Origin: Deinococcus deserti VCD115 | GTDB lineage: Bacteria; Deinococcota; Deinococci; Deinococcales; Deinococcaceae | Assembly: GCF_000020685.1 (NCBI RefSeq) | Contig: NC_012526.1 | Span: 167,501 to 231,500 of the forward strand | DNA length: 64,000 nucleotides | Direction of reading: 5' to 3' | Shown: one piece after another, positions 18,526 to 28,953 of the stretch | Layout: each line of letters opens with the position of its first letter | Position numbering within the stretch: position 1 is the stretch's first letter | Made by a program: the position numbers and the translations under genes | Notes under the pieces: generated by a model | The model's database searches: none | What the model was told of the DNA's origin: nothing | Seen by the model: the letters and a program-made list of their open reading frames with translations, nothing else

Positions 18526-18801
18526 GTGCCGCCCTATCTGCCACAGCTGCTGCTCGCCTTTGTGCTTGTCGGGCTGACGTTCAGCGTCTCCTATCTGATT
18601 ACCCTGGGTGGACAGACCCAGATCGACGTCCTGGACGCAGCGCTGCTGATGCTGGCCCTGGTCAACCTCCGGCTGGGCTGGAGCGGCGCACGTCATGCGC
18701 ATGGCGGGCGTACGCCGCTGGCCGTCAATCTGGCCGGTCTGATCGCTGCCGCGCTGATTACCTGGCGCATGCTGATGGCCCTCAGCCCTCTCTCCGGCTG
18801 A
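18526..18801 (+). CDS. Small membrane protein
   Basis: GTG 18526 opens a 91-residue protein with three hydrophobic helices (about 4-24, 30-46 and 66-84) and a His/Arg-rich loop (SGARHAHGGRT). A TTTGCT box lies 6 nt upstream, a weak version of the leaderless pattern, so GTG 18526 is chosen over TTG 18490. No family is recognised. It lies between the flavin reductase and the phosphoesterase, both with their own promoters. Confidence 0.6.
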   Translation: MPPYLPQLLLAFVLVGLTFSVSYLITLGGQTQIDVLDAALLMLALVNLRLGWSGARHAHGGRTPLAVNLAGLIAAALITWRMLMALSPLSG

Positions 18802-18853
18802 GGGGAGGTTTAGGGGAATTTCAAGTTCCGGGGGCGAAGGGGAGGGGCTGGGC

Positions 18854-18859
18854 TAGACT
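18854..18859 (+). promoter_or_regulatory. -10 element for leaderless phosphoesterase
   Basis: TAGACT, 6 nt before ATG 18866. Confidence 0.6.
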
Positions 18860-18865
18860 TCCTTC

Positions 18866-19615
18866 ATGATTCGCCTCGCCATTCTCGCGGACCTGCACGC
18901 CAACCTGGCGGCAACGCTCGCGGTTCATGCCGATTTGCAGCGGCGCGGGGTCACGGAAATCTGGGTCCTGGGCGACCTGGTGGGCAAAGGACCCCGCCCA
19001 AAGGAAGTCGTGGAATGGACGCAGGCACATGCCACGCGGGTCATCCAGGGCAACTGGGATGCCCGGGTTGCTGGGGCCACGCACCGCCCGCAGGACCTGT
19101 GGCCCCGCAGCAAACTCACGGCCGCTCAGCTGACCTACCTCGAAGAGTTGCCCTACGGCATTGAAGAACAGTTCGGAGGCGCGTGGTGGCGCTTTGTGCA
19201 CGCCAGCAGTCACGGGCTGTTTCACCGCCTTTACCCGCACAGCAGTCTGGCTGAGCAGCTTGACGCTTTCCGGCCCAATCCGCAGTACGGCCTGCGCGAG
19301 CATGCCGACGCCCTGGTCTACGCTGATGTACACGAGGCCCTGATGCTCGATGTGGAGGGCCGGCCGCTGATCAACTGCGGCAGCGTCGGCAACCCGCTGG
19401 ACAGCACACTGCCCTGTTATCTGCTGCTGGAATTTCAGCGGGACAATCCATCTCACAGCGCGACCTTCGTGCGCCTGACCTATGACCGCGATTCGGAGAT
19501 TTCGGCGGCCGAGGCCAGTGGCATGCCCTTTACCCGCGAATACATCGCCGAACTTCTGACCGGCGCCTACCAGAAACGCCGCGCCCGCACCGGTGAAAGT
19601 GCAGAGCCGGCCTGA
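18866..19615 (+). CDS. Metallophosphoesterase with altered last motif
   Basis: A 249-residue calcineurin-like phosphoesterase of the YfcE/MJ0936-related type. Motifs I-III are present: DLHAN, GDLVGKG and GNWD. The family's GHTH metal motif is replaced by ADVH (VYADVHEA), which loses one of its two histidines; the downstream INCGSVGNPLD, typical of this subgroup, is intact. Such enzymes hydrolyse phosphodiesters or dinucleotide polyphosphates; loss of one ligand may change metal choice or activity. Cytosolic, leaderless promoter, terminator downstream. Confidence 0.85.
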   Translation: MIRLAILADLHANLAATLAVHADLQRRGVTEIWVLGDLVGKGPRPKEVVEWTQAHATRVIQGNWDARVAGATHRPQDLWPRSKLTAAQLTYLEELPYGIEEQFGGAWWRFVHASSHGLFHRLYPHSSLAEQLDAFRPNPQYGLREHADALVYADVHEALMLDVEGRPLINCGSVGNPLDSTLPCYLLLEFQRDNPSHSATFVRLTYDRDSEISAAEASGMPFTREYIAELLTGAYQKRRARTGESAEPA

Positions 19616-19633
19616 ACTCAGGTGCCCAACCGT

Positions 19634-19662
19634 AAGAAACCTCCCTGTCAGGGAGGCTTCTT
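19634..19662. terminator. Bidirectional terminator
   Basis: A long hairpin between convergent genes: AAGAAACCTCCCTG pairs with CAGGGAGGCTTCTT, 14 bp with one mismatch. The flanking TTCTT on both strands supplies the T-rich side. Confidence 0.75.
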
Positions 19663-19763
19663 GCACTGTACTCAGCCGAACGGTTGATGTTGCTCTTCTG
19701 GTGAAATGAATTTCCTTATCTGCTCGGGTTGCCGGTACTCCGGGACAGCATGTGGCCTCAGGG

Positions 19764-20557
<794 letters not shown>

Positions 20558-20561
<4 letters not shown>

Positions 20562-21412
20562 ACGCCCGGCATTCTCTCACGGACGGGTGAGGCCCGGACA
20601 AACCGCTCCCGCCCGGTCAGGTCAGGATGCACGCTGGTGTCCCAGCCGGTGGAACGCAATTCGGCCGCAAAAACAGTGGCGTTGCGGGGGTCAAGTTCCA
20701 GCCAGAGCGGCGCACCCGGGGTCAGAGCTCCAGCCGCCTGGGCCGCCAGTGGCCGGGCCAGCTCCAGTCCATCTGTGCCGGCATACAGGGCCAGCGCGGG
20801 GTCATGCTTTACTTCCGGGTCGGCTTCCAGGCGGTCACTTTCGGGCAGGTAAGGCGGATTGCTGACGATCAGGTCAAACGGCCCGGCCAGACCGGCCAGC
20901 AGGCTGCCCTGTACGAAGGTCACTTCCAGGCCGTTCCTGGCTGAATTCTCCTGCGCCAGGGTCAGGGCCTCAGGGCTGATGTCAGTGGCCCATACCTGAG
21001 CGTCGGGGCGCGCTGCTTTCAGGCCCAGCGCCAGTGCGCCGCTCCCGGTGCCCACGTCCAGCACGCGGGGAAGGGAAACCGCAGAGAGGTCCTGTAGGCT
21101 CAGGTGCAGCAGCCACTCGGTTTCGGGACGGGGGATCAGAGCCCGCGTGTCGCTACGCAGATGCACACCCCCCCATTCCACTTCGCCCAGCAGGTGCTGC
21201 AGGGGAACGCGTGCCGCACGTTTCTCCAGGAGCCCGTTCAGCCGGGCCGCGTCGTCCGGCAACACCTGCTCAGGGCCCCTCAGCAGCAGACCGGTAGGGG
21301 AGAGCCCCAAGGCATGCTCCAGCAGGGCCCGGGCGTCCACCTCAGGGGAGGGCACACCGGCTTCTGCCAGTCGCCGGCTCGCTGCCTGGAACCATTCACG
21401 CACCGTCGCCAT
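20558..21412 (-). CDS. prmC: Release factor glutamine methyltransferase PrmC
   Basis: A 284-residue enzyme that methylates the GGQ glutamine of peptide-chain release factors using S-adenosylmethionine. The N-terminal helical domain contains [16 protein letters not shown] and [11 protein letters not shown]; the methyltransferase domain has [10 protein letters not shown], the SAM motif [13 protein letters not shown], and the catalytic NPPY in [13 protein letters not shown] 21412 is preceded by GAGG with a 6-nt gap. The downstream membrane-protein gene overlaps by 4 nt. Confidence 0.95.
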
Positions 21413-21453
21413 ATCTCACCTCAACTGTCCCAGGGTTCGCAAGGTCATAAAGA

Positions 21454-21485
21454 GGGGGGCCGGAGGGACAAACCTCCGGCCCCCC
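21454..21485 (-). terminator. Rho-independent terminator of khpB
   Basis: A perfect 13-bp GC-rich stem (CCTCCGGCCCCCC against GGGGGGCCGGAGG) with a 6-nt loop lies 16 nt after the khpB stop and is followed on the minus strand by TCTTTAT. Confidence 0.85.
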
Positions 21486-21500
21486 GTACCGCCAGCAGGT

Positions 21501-22085
21501 CTAGCCGTGCCGCGGCTTGATGATCAGCCGCCGGGAGGCACCTTCGCCGACCGACTCGGTCATCACGTCGGGATGTTCCTTCAGGGTGATGTGCAGGATG
21601 CGTCGCTCGGCGGCAGGCATGGGCTGCAACTCGTGGGGCTCGCCGCTCTTGGCCACCTGCACTGCCAGCCGCTCGGCCAGCTTGGACAGCGTGTCGGCCT
21701 GCCGCTTGCGGTAACCGCCGACATCTATCCGGACGCGCTGTTCACTGCGGCCTTCCAGCTTGGCCAGTACCGTGTAGGCCAGCACTTCCAGGGCCCCCAG
21801 GGTCCGCCCGTCACGGCCTGCCAGACGGGCCGCATGCTCACCGGTGATTTCCGCTTCCAGGGCGTCTTCACCCTGGGTGACAGTAACGCTGAGTTCCGGG
21901 TCAATCCGCGCGATCACACCGCGCAGGAAGCGTTCCAGAACCACACGGGGATCCTCATGCGCGGCACCCAGGGCGGGGGCCACGGCGGGCGCGGCGTCCG
22001 GCGCGGGTGGCGGCGGTGCGCTCTCGTCCGCGTCGCTGATGCCCAGTCCCGCGAGGTAGTCGTCGAGGTTCGTGCGGTTGTCCAT
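21501..22085 (-). CDS. khpB: KhpB/Jag-type RNA-binding protein
   Basis: A 194-residue protein with an acidic, Pro/Ala-rich N-terminus (about 1-45), a type-II KH-like region (about 48-120, including [31 protein letters not shown]) and a C-terminal R3H domain (about 130-194, with [19 protein letters not shown]). The N-terminal Jag domain of the Bacillus protein is missing. Members bind RNA and influence cell-wall growth and division. In many bacteria the gene follows yidC; here it sits between a phosphatase and prmC, with its own leaderless promoter and a strong terminator. Confidence 0.85.
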   Translation of the reverse strand: MDNRTNLDDYLAGLGISDADESAPPPPAPDAAPAVAPALGAAHEDPRVVLERFLRGVIARIDPELSVTVTQGEDALEAEITGEHAARLAGRDGRTLGALEVLAYTVLAKLEGRSEQRVRIDVGGYRKRQADTLSKLAERLAVQVAKSGEPHELQPMPAAERRILHITLKEHPDVMTESVGEGASRRLIIKPRHG

Positions 22086-22090
22086 AATCC

Positions 22091-22600
22091 TCAGTCTACC
22101 CCGCCGTTCTCACCTGTTTCCCACAGGTGCCCTTCACGGGCCTGCATGGCGAATGTACGGGCGCTGCGTTCCAGCATGCGGTAAACCGCCTCGAAGCCTT
22201 CGGGGCCAGCGCTGTAGGGGTCAGGCACCTCAGCGCCCGGCGCCTGCGGGTCGAAGTCACGCATCAGACAAATGCGGGCTTCTGCGTTCGGCGGGCTCAG
22301 GCGGCGGGCATCAGTGAGGTTCATGGCGTCCATGGCCAGGATCAGGTCCTGCTCGTAGAAATCCGCCACATCCAGCTGACGGGCCCGGCCCTCCAGGTCC
22401 AGACCATGGCGGCGCGCGACCTCCCGGCTGCGGGGGTCTGCAGGCCGGCCAGCGTGCCACGGTGCCGTGCCCGCGCTCTGTACCACGGCCGGTATACCCG
22501 CAGCCGCCAGTTCCCGGCGCAGCAGTGCCTCAGCCAGCGGACTGCGGCAGATGTTCCCGTGGCACAGGGCCAGGACCCGCAGGGGTGAATGGGAGCTCAC
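22091..22600 (-). CDS. Low-molecular-weight protein-tyrosine phosphatase
   Basis: A 169-residue phosphatase with the P-loop C-x5-R-S at residues 13-20 (CHGNICRS; family members usually have CLGNICRS) and the catalytic Asp in VPDPYSAG, so the cysteine-phosphate mechanism is intact. The start is GTG 22600, overlapping the accA stop as GTGA, which couples it to accA. Possible targets include phosphotyrosine proteins or arginine phosphate; context gives no direct hint beyond the fatty-acid operon. Confidence 0.92.
   Translation of the reverse strand: MSSHSPLRVLALCHGNICRSPLAEALLRRELAAAGIPAVVQSAGTAPWHAGRPADPRSREVARRHGLDLEGRARQLDVADFYEQDLILAMDAMNLTDARRLSPPNAEARICLMRDFDPQAPGAEVPDPYSAGPEGFEAVYRMLERSARTFAMQAREGHLWETGENGGVD
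22093..22098 (-). promoter_or_regulatory. -10 element for leaderless khpB
   Basis: TAGACT on the minus strand, 7 nt before ATG 22085 and inside the last codons of the phosphatase gene. Confidence 0.5.
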
Positions 22601-23538
22601 ACCTCGGTGAATGCACCCAGGGCCCGGAACCGCTCGTGCCGCTGGTGAACCAGCGCGGCGGCGTCCAGGGCCGCCAGTTCACGCAGGTGACGGCTGACAG
22701 CTTCACCGACCCGTGCGGCGGCGGCGTCTGCGTCCAGGTGTGCGCCGCCAGCAGGCTCGGGAATCACTTCCTCCACGACGCGCATTTCCAGCAGGTCTGG
22801 GGCTGTCAGCTTGAGGGCCTCGGCGGCCAGCGGGGCCTTGGCGGCGTCTTTCCAGATAATGCTGGCTGCACCCTCGGGGGAGATCACGCTATACCAGGCA
22901 TTTTCCTGAATCAGGACGCGGTTGCCTACCCCGACCGCCAGCGCCCCACCGGAGCCGCCTTCGCCAATAACCACACTGATGGCCGGTACCCGCAGGTTCA
23001 GCATGCGGCGGATGCTTTCGGCAATGGCCCAGCCCTGACCACGTTCCTCAGCTTCCAGTCCCGGATACGCACCCTGGGTGTCGACCAGGGACACCAGGGG
23101 AAGCCCGAACTTGTCCGCCATGTCCATCAGCCGCACGGCCTTGCGGTAGCCCTCGGGGTTGGCACTGCCAAAACGGCGCTTGATCTTGCTTTTGGTATCG
23201 CGGCCCTTCTGCTGCAGCAGCAACATCACGGGAACGCCCTGCCAGCGGGCCGGGCCACCGATCAGCGCGGGATCGTCGCCGTAGCGGCGGTCGCCGTGAA
23301 GTTCGGTAAATTCGGTGCACAGCCGGTCCACGTAGTCCAGGGCGGTGGGACGGCCCGGGGCACGTGCCAGCTGCACACGTTCCCAGCGCCCCATCACCTG
23401 GGACTTCTGCTCACGCAGGCGCTGCACCTCGCTGCGCAGGGGGTTCAGGGCCGCGTCGAGGTTCTGTCCGGTGCGGCGGGCGGTGTCTTCCAGGTCGTGC
23501 ACGCGGGCTTCAAGTTCACGCAGGATGTCGGCTGTCAT
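22597..23538 (-). CDS. accA: Acetyl-CoA carboxylase carboxyltransferase alpha
   Basis: A 313-residue alpha subunit of the acetyl-CoA carboxylase transferase. An N-terminal helical part (about 1-45) precedes the crotonase-fold domain with [41 protein letters not shown] and [10 protein letters not shown], all standard. With AccD it moves carboxyl from carboxy-biotin to acetyl-CoA, making malonyl-CoA for fatty-acid synthesis. It overlaps accD upstream by ATGA and the phosphatase downstream by GTGA. Biotin carboxylase genes are not in the window. Confidence 0.97.
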   Translation of the reverse strand: MTADILRELEARVHDLEDTARRTGQNLDAALNPLRSEVQRLREQKSQVMGRWERVQLARAPGRPTALDYVDRLCTEFTELHGDRRYGDDPALIGGPARWQGVPVMLLLQQKGRDTKSKIKRRFGSANPEGYRKAVRLMDMADKFGLPLVSLVDTQGAYPGLEAEERGQGWAIAESIRRMLNLRVPAISVVIGEGGSGGALAVGVGNRVLIQENAWYSVISPEGAASIIWKDAAKAPLAAEALKLTAPDLLEMRVVEEVIPEPAGGAHLDADAAAARVGEAVSRHLRELAALDAAALVHQRHERFRALGAFTEV

Positions 23539-24425
23539 ACGCCCACCTCCTGGGCAGGCACTTCCAGATCAGGGGTCTGTGCAGGCCGGCGCATCAGCAG
23601 GCCCAGCAGCCGGGACAGATATTCACGGTGCTCGCGGCGGTCGACCACGTCATCCACCATGCCGTGGGTCAGCAGAAATTCAGCGCGCTGAAAGCCCTCG
23701 GGCAGGTGCTGACGGATGGTCTGCTGAATCACGCGCGGGCCGGCGAAGCCAATCAACGCATCCGGCTCGGCCACGATGACATCGGCCACAGTGGCAAAGC
23801 TGGCGGTCACGCCCCCGGTGGTGGGGTCGGTCAGGACACTTACGTAGGGCAGATTCTTTTCGGTCAGGCGTTCGAGGGCCACGGTCGTCTTGGCCATCTG
23901 CATCAGTGACAGCGCACTTTCCTGCATGCGGGCGCCCCCACTGGCCGTCACGATAATCAGCGGCAGGTCATGCGCCGCGGCATGTTCGGCAGCGCGGGCA
24001 ATTTCTTCCCCGACGACACTGCCCATGCTGCCCCCGCTAAAGGCGAAATCCATCACGGCCAGCGTGACGGGCAGCCCCTCGATCCGACCGGTTCCGGTCA
24101 GGATTGCGTCGGGCCGGCCAGCCTTGCGCTGAGCACGCTTCAGACGGTCGGTGTAGGCCTCGGTATCCACGAAGCCCAGCTGGTCGGTGGGATGCACCGC
24201 GCCTGAGAGCTGGACGAAACTGCCCTCGTCCAGCAGGACCTCGACACGCTTCTGTGCATCCAGACGCAGGTGGTGCCCACACCTGGGGCAGACGTGGGCG
24301 TTCTGGTCCAGCTCACGGTTGTAAAGCCCCTCTTTGCACTTGGGGCATTTTGTCCACAAATCGGGCAGATCTGCGCCGCTCTGTTGCTGTGGCCGGCGCC
24401 GCCGGAAAAAACGATCTAGGGCCAT
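23535..24425 (-). CDS. accD: Acetyl-CoA carboxylase carboxyltransferase beta
   Basis: A 296-residue beta subunit with the N-terminal zinc ribbon (Cys27, Cys30, Cys46, Cys49) and the crotonase-like transferase domain ([44 protein letters not shown]). The order accD-accA with an ATGA overlap keeps the two subunits in step. ATG 24425 has CTCCTTA on the plus strand (TAAGGAG) about 9 nt away and TAGAAT at 24450-24455 as a likely -10 box, so this message has a short leader. Confidence 0.97.
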   Translation of the reverse strand: MALDRFFRRRRPQQQSGADLPDLWTKCPKCKEGLYNRELDQNAHVCPRCGHHLRLDAQKRVEVLLDEGSFVQLSGAVHPTDQLGFVDTEAYTDRLKRAQRKAGRPDAILTGTGRIEGLPVTLAVMDFAFSGGSMGSVVGEEIARAAEHAAAHDLPLIIVTASGGARMQESALSLMQMAKTTVALERLTEKNLPYVSVLTDPTTGGVTASFATVADVIVAEPDALIGFAGPRVIQQTIRQHLPEGFQRAEFLLTHGMVDDVVDRREHREYLSRLLGLLMRRPAQTPDLEVPAQEVGV

Positions 24426-24557
24426 GTACTCGACTCTCCTTAGGAACGCATTCTAGTCGCGCTTTCTGCTCCAGGTTACACCGGGTTCAGACGCGGACTT
24501 CTCCTGGCCGCGCCGCCTGCAACGAGGCACCCCGGTTTCTGCCTGGAAGGTGTGCTG

Positions 24558-25001
24558 TCAGCCCAGCCGACGTTTGAGATAATCGTCCAGCTGCGCGAGT
24601 TGCAGAGTGACGTCGCGTTGCAGGGCGTCGATCCGGGCGTTGACTTCGCTCAGGTCCTGCTGTCCCCGTCCGTCTCCCAGGGCGTCCATGCGGCTGTCGA
24701 GGTGAGTCTGCAGCTGCGCAAAGCGGCTGCCCTCCTGCGAATCCAGACTGTTGCGCAGCGCTTCCATGTCGCGCAGCAGCTTGGCGCTGTCGGCCTGGGC
24801 ACGCAGGCTGGCCAGACCTGCCCAGAAGTAGAACAGCAGGGCCAGAGCCACGGCCAGGATCAGCAGAATCAGGCCCATCGGAACACCGCTGTAGGTCACG
24901 AACCCCAGGCTCAGGGTGTGGGGAAACATCAGCGCGTTGGTGTTCAAAACCGCAAACAGCCCCAGGAGCACGACAATGACGATCAGGACGGCGGTCCGCA
25001 T
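24558..25001 (-). CDS. LapA-domain membrane protein
   Basis: A 147-residue protein with two N-terminal membrane helices (about 3-20 and 40-62) in the arrangement of the LapA/DUF1049 domain (VLLGLFAVLNTNAL, then GVPMGLILLILAVALALLFYF), and a C-terminal helical, Gln/Asp-rich tail of about 80 residues with coiled-coil character (LRAQADSAKLLRDMEALRNSL). In E. coli the relative YciS/LapA takes part in lipopolysaccharide assembly; that role cannot be assumed in Deinococcus. A TACGCT box lies 6 nt before ATG 25001. Confidence 0.8.
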   Translation of the reverse strand: MRTAVLIVIVVLLGLFAVLNTNALMFPHTLSLGFVTYSGVPMGLILLILAVALALLFYFWAGLASLRAQADSAKLLRDMEALRNSLDSQEGSRFAQLQTHLDSRMDALGDGRGQQDLSEVNARIDALQRDVTLQLAQLDDYLKRRLG

Positions 25002-25007
25002 ATCTGG

Positions 25008-25013
25008 AGCGTA
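25008..25013 (-). promoter_or_regulatory. -10 element for leaderless LapA-like gene
   Basis: TACGCT on the minus strand, 6 nt before ATG 25001. Confidence 0.5.
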
Positions 25014-25100
25014 ACACCAGCCCGGCGTGAGCCGGACTGGAAGGTAGTTGTGGGAACATTTACAAACGTAACCGTGCAGCTGTTGCGCGCTCAGCCAGCG

Positions 25101-25106
25101 TATTCT
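25101..25106 (+). promoter_or_regulatory. -10 element of cutA
   Basis: TATTCT, 9 nt before ATG 25116. Confidence 0.45.
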
Positions 25107-25115
25107 GGGGGTGTT

Positions 25116-25436
25116 ATGTCACTCGTGGTTCTGGTTACCGTGCCCCCTGAACGCGCCCATGAACTCGCGCGGATCCTCGTTTCCGAACGGTTGGCTGGCT
25201 GCGTGAATATTGTGGGCGGGGTGCAGAGCATCTACCGCTGGCAGGGCGATGTTGCCGAGGACCCGGAGAGCCTGCTGATCATCAAAACGACTGGCGATGT
25301 CTACCCGGACCTGGAGCGGCGCATCAAAGAGCTGCATTCCTACGAGGTTCCGGAGATCGTGGCGCTGCCCTTTGACCGCGCCAGCAGTGAATTTCAGGCC
25401 TGGCTTCGCGAAAGTCTGGCACCCGAGAGGGCCTGA
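25116..25436 (+). CDS. cutA: CutA divalent-cation tolerance protein
   Basis: A 106-residue CutA1 protein, a small ferredoxin-like trimer. Family landmarks include VTVPPERAHELARILVSERLAGCVNIV, the IYRWQGDV segment and ETLLIIKT-like SLLIIKTT, then LHSYEVPEIVALP. Its function is linked to copper and other divalent cations in E. coli but is otherwise unclear. The long open frame to the left (from 24552) is antisense to the LapA-like gene and not part of it; ATG 25116 gives the family's normal length. Confidence 0.93.
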   Translation: MSLVVLVTVPPERAHELARILVSERLAGCVNIVGGVQSIYRWQGDVAEDPESLLIIKTTGDVYPDLERRIKELHSYEVPEIVALPFDRASSEFQAWLRESLAPERA

Positions 25437-26240
25437 GGCGCACGGGCTGAGCGTCATGCTCTGCCTGGTCCGATGTTTGAGACGGAGGATCAGTGGTGGG
25501 TCGGCGGGACTGCAAGGGGACCTGAACGTCCAGGCGACCCGTCTCTTTTTGTTTCTGGCGCACAGCAGTGGGATGAGTGACGAAACCATGCACAGTGGGT
25601 TGTCACCGCACCTATAGCAGTGCACATTTTTTCATGCGTGTCATAAGCAGAGGCGGTCTCTTGGCCGTCTGATTCGGTCAGGACTGCCCCCGGAGGGTAT
25701 AGGACACGGTCCAGAACGCAGGCTGGACAGGCTTTACCGGCAGACCGGCAGTAAATGACTCCAGGACGCTCCCGGCATGTCGTCACAGAGCATGGCTGGC
25801 ATGTCAGCAGACTGGGCGACATGTCGCTTGGTGGCCTGCATTGATTTTTACGAGCGGAGGCGTCCAGCCAATACAGGGGGCGCAGGAACTGCTCCTGAAA
25901 GCAGAGCGGATTTCAGGCGCTCAAGTTTGGCTGTCGTCTTTACATCGCGTGAGGCTCGGATTCAAGCAGATGTGAGCTGCAGAGAACTCCAAGAGCTTTG
26001 CACGCTGGATTGTTCTTATATTCCAGGCAGGCACCCAGCGCCCTTGACACCGCGCTGGTCGCTTTCCCAACCGCTTTTCATACTTTCTTCACAGCCCAGG
26101 AAATCTGATTTAGTGTGAAGTTTTTCAATGTTGTGCAGGCAATGACCCGGCAGCATGTCTAAGCAGCACAAATTTCGTAGGCACACCCGGCGTTGGAGGC
26201 GACTCAGACGTCAAATTACGGGTGTCCTGCATGGAGACTT
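25437..26240. other. Long intergenic region before the subtilases
   Basis: About 800 nt without a convincing gene. A terminator-like structure closes cutA: GGGTCG (25498-25503) pairs with CGACCC (25535-25540), with an inner GGAC/GTCC, followed by GTCTCTTTTTG. Short frames exist on both strands but read as random. Possible promoter pieces for the first protease gene include TTGACA around 26044. The rest shows no repeat or gene that I can identify. Confidence 0.5.
25498..25551 (+). terminator. Possible cutA terminator
   Basis: An outer 6-bp stem GGGTCG/CGACCC with an inner GGAC/GTCC precedes TCTCTTTTTG on the plus strand. Confidence 0.45.
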
Positions 26241-27635
26241 ATGGCAAAACCTGCCCGTCATGCCCTATTGCTTCCTGGCCTCCTTTTGACCGCTACACTC
26301 GCCGCCTGCGGACAGGATTCCTCGCCTACCAATGCCGATCTATCGGCCCAGGTGGCTTCCACCAGTCACCCGGCCGTGGCAGGAGAGATTCTGGTGCAGT
26401 TCACCCGTGGGGCTGGCAGCCAGGGTGTCCGTGACGTTGAGCGCCAGGGGCTGCGTGTGGCCGAGCAGGTTGCTGTGACGGACGGGGCGCCCCTCTACCG
26501 GATGCAGGTCACCAACGGGCAGGCTGTAGACGCCTTGGTGCGCGCCCTGAGCCGCAACCCCAACGTGCGCTTTGCGGAGCCGAACTGGATCTACACGCAC
26601 GCAGCAACAAGCAATGACCCGTTCTACACCGACGGCACGCTGTGGGGGATGCACGGCGACGCGACCACGCCGGCCAACCAGTTCGGAAGCCAGGCAGGCG
26701 AGGCCTGGGCGAATAACCACATCGGCAGCAAGGACGTGTACATCGGTGTGATTGACGAGGGCATCCAGTTCACCCACCCGGACCTGGCAAACAACATCTG
26801 GGTGAACCCCTTTGATCCGGCAGATGGCGTGGACAACGACGGCAACGGGTACGTGGACGACACCCGCGGCTGGGACTTTGCCAACGGAAACAACACCATC
26901 TTTGACGGCAACAAGCGTGAAGGTACCGACGAGCACGGCACACACGTCGCCGGCACCATCGGGGGCATTGGCGGCAACGGTCAGGGTGTGGCGGGCGTCA
27001 ACTGGAACGTCACCATGATCAGCGGCAAGTTCCTCGGGGCCCGCGGCGGCTCGCTGGCCGACGCTATTAAGGCCGTGGACTACTTCACCGACCTCAAGAA
27101 GCGCCACGGCCTGAACATCGTGGCGACCAGCAACTCCTGGGGCGGGGGCGGCTTCTCGCAGGGCCTGCTCGACGCGATCAACCGCGGTGGGGACGCCGGC
27201 ATCCTGTTTATCGCCGCAGCCGGCAACGGCGGCAGTGACGGCGTAGGCGACAACAACGACACCACGGCCACCTACCCCAGCAACTATGAGTGCACCAACG
27301 CGGGCACACGTGGCTGGGACTGCGTGATCGCCGTAGCCGCCATCGACAAGACTGGTGCGCTGGCCAGATTCTCCAACTACGGAGCCAAAACAGTGGATGT
27401 CGGAGCGCCTGGCGTGGCCGTGATGTCGACCCTGCCGACCAACACCTACGGATCATACAACGGCACCAGCATGGCCACCCCACATGTCTCTGGCGGCGCA
27501 GCCCTGTATGCCAGCACCAACGCCGGCGCCACTGCTCGGCAAATCAGAGACGCCATCACGAGCAGCGCCCTGTTCACCACCAGCCTGAACGGCAAGACCG
27601 TTACAAACGGCCGCCTGAACGTCAGCGGCTTCTGA
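26241..27635 (+). CDS. Subtilase lipoprotein 1 (S8 family)
   Basis: A 464-residue predicted lipoprotein protease. The signal peptide ends in a lipobox (LAAC), a prodomain follows (about 40-130, with GEILVQF and RFAEPNW), and the catalytic domain has Asp172 (GVIDEGIQ), His232 (DEHGTHVAGT), the oxyanion Asn in AAGNGG and Ser410 (NGTSMATPHVSG). A DNDGNGYVDD loop near 200 is a likely calcium site. The DEG instead of DTG at the aspartate is unusual but tolerated. ATG 26241 is used because the signal peptide begins there, with GGAGA just upstream; the frame is open further left. It opens the four-gene protease run. Confidence 0.93.
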   Translation: MAKPARHALLLPGLLLTATLAACGQDSSPTNADLSAQVASTSHPAVAGEILVQFTRGAGSQGVRDVERQGLRVAEQVAVTDGAPLYRMQVTNGQAVDALVRALSRNPNVRFAEPNWIYTHAATSNDPFYTDGTLWGMHGDATTPANQFGSQAGEAWANNHIGSKDVYIGVIDEGIQFTHPDLANNIWVNPFDPADGVDNDGNGYVDDTRGWDFANGNNTIFDGNKREGTDEHGTHVAGTIGGIGGNGQGVAGVNWNVTMISGKFLGARGGSLADAIKAVDYFTDLKKRHGLNIVATSNSWGGGGFSQGLLDAINRGGDAGILFIAAAGNGGSDGVGDNNDTTATYPSNYECTNAGTRGWDCVIAVAAIDKTGALARFSNYGAKTVDVGAPGVAVMSTLPTNTYGSYNGTSMATPHVSGGAALYASTNAGATARQIRDAITSSALFTTSLNGKTVTNGRLNVSGF

Positions 27636-27702
27636 GCCTGCCTGTCTGCGGATTTCCGGCTGCCTGATTCAGCTCGCCCCTTGCCTCCAGGAGAAACGAC
27701 AC

Positions 27703-28953
27703 ATGCACATGATGAAAGTTGCTGTTGGCCTCACCCTTGCTCTGACCCTCGCGGCCTGCGGAAATACCACCCCGGGTAGCACAGCCAACGACACCGACAC
27801 TGAAACGGTGATCGAGAATGCCGCAGCGTCCTCTTCGGGTTCCCTGAGAGAGCAGGCGGTGCCCAATGTCGCTGGCGCTGCCCGGAACATTATTCCCGGT
27901 CAGTACATCGTGGTGCTGAAAGAGGGCGCCGAACCCCGTGGGCTGGCGCGCGCCGCTGGCGTGACGCCCAGGTTCGTGTACAGCATCGTCAATGGATTCG
28001 CGGGCAGCCTGAGCGAAGGGCAGCTCAATGCCCTCAAAAACCACCCAGACGTCGCCTACATCGAGCCTGACCAGGTGTACACCGCCACCGTGGAGCAGTC
28101 CATGGACACCAACGGCGACCCCTGGGGCCTGGACCGGATCAACCAGCGTGATCTGCCCCTGGACCGCAAATACAGCTACACCTACACCGGCAGCGGCGTG
28201 CGCGCCTACATCATCGACACTGGCCTCGACGCTGCGCACGCCGACTTCGAGACCCGCGCGCAGAACGTGTACGACGCGTTTGGCGGCAACGGCAACGACT
28301 GTAACGGCCACGGCACGCACGTGGGCGGCACGGTCGGCGGCAAGGTCTACGGGGTGGCCAAGCAGGCCCTGCTGCGCGGCGTGAAGGTGCTGGACTGCAA
28401 CGGGTCCGGCAGCACCTCGGGCATTATCGCTGCCGTGGACTGGGTGCGGACCAACCACATCAAACCCGCCGTGGCCAACATGAGCCTGGGCGGCGGCTAC
28501 TCCAGCACCCTGAATAACGCTGTGGTCAACCTGTCCAATGCCGGGGTCTTCGTGGCGGTCGCGGCCGGCAACGAAAACCAGGATGCCTGCAACGTATCGC
28601 CCGCCAGCGCCGGATACAACACGGCCGTCACCACGACCGCCGCTTCGGACAAGACCGATACGCGGGCCTCATTTTCCAACTACGGTCAGTGCACTGACCT
28701 GTACGCACCGGGCGTGGCCATCAAGGCCCCCTGGATCGGCAGCGGCACCACCGAGACCAATACCATCAGCGGCACCAGCATGGCCTCCCCCCACGTGGCC
28801 GGCGTAAGTGCACTGGTCAAGCACCGCTACGGTGACATCTCATCGGCTTCGGTATGGAGCTACATCTCGGGCGCCGCCAGCACGGGCAAGATCAAGAGCA
28901 ACCCCACCGGCACGCCCAACGTGCTGCTGTACAAGTACATCACTGCCTGGTAA
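27703..28953 (+). CDS. Subtilase lipoprotein 2 (proteinase K/aqualysin-like)
   Basis: A 416-residue predicted lipoprotein (lipobox LAAC) with an Inhibitor_I9 prodomain (about 65-130, [10 protein letters not shown] ... [11 protein letters not shown]) and a proteinase K-like domain: Asp172 (IIDTGLD), His203 (GHGTHVGGT), Asn in AAGNENQ and Ser359 ([12 protein letters not shown]). Cysteines at several points may form disulfides as in aqualysin. AGGAGA precedes ATG 27703 by about 9 nt, and the gene starts 67 nt after subtilase 1, so both are probably on one transcript; a hairpin follows at 28984. Confidence 0.93.
   Translation: MHMMKVAVGLTLALTLAACGNTTPGSTANDTDTETVIENAAASSSGSLREQAVPNVAGAARNIIPGQYIVVLKEGAEPRGLARAAGVTPRFVYSIVNGFAGSLSEGQLNALKNHPDVAYIEPDQVYTATVEQSMDTNGDPWGLDRINQRDLPLDRKYSYTYTGSGVRAYIIDTGLDAAHADFETRAQNVYDAFGGNGNDCNGHGTHVGGTVGGKVYGVAKQALLRGVKVLDCNGSGSTSGIIAAVDWVRTNHIKPAVANMSLGGGYSSTLNNAVVNLSNAGVFVAVAAGNENQDACNVSPASAGYNTAVTTTAASDKTDTRASFSNYGQCTDLYAPGVAIKAPWIGSGTTETNTISGTSMASPHVAGVSALVKHRYGDISSASVWSYISGAASTGKIKSNPTGTPNVLLYKYITAW

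Noticed and set aside
22462..23691. Plus-strand open frame of about 400 codons over accA
   Set aside because: Antisense to accA; its translation is rich in Gly/Gln/His and matches no protein pattern.
24552..25115. N-terminal extension of cutA
   Set aside because: It would overlap the LapA-like gene on the other strand and has no CutA similarity; ATG 25116 gives the family length and has a promoter box.
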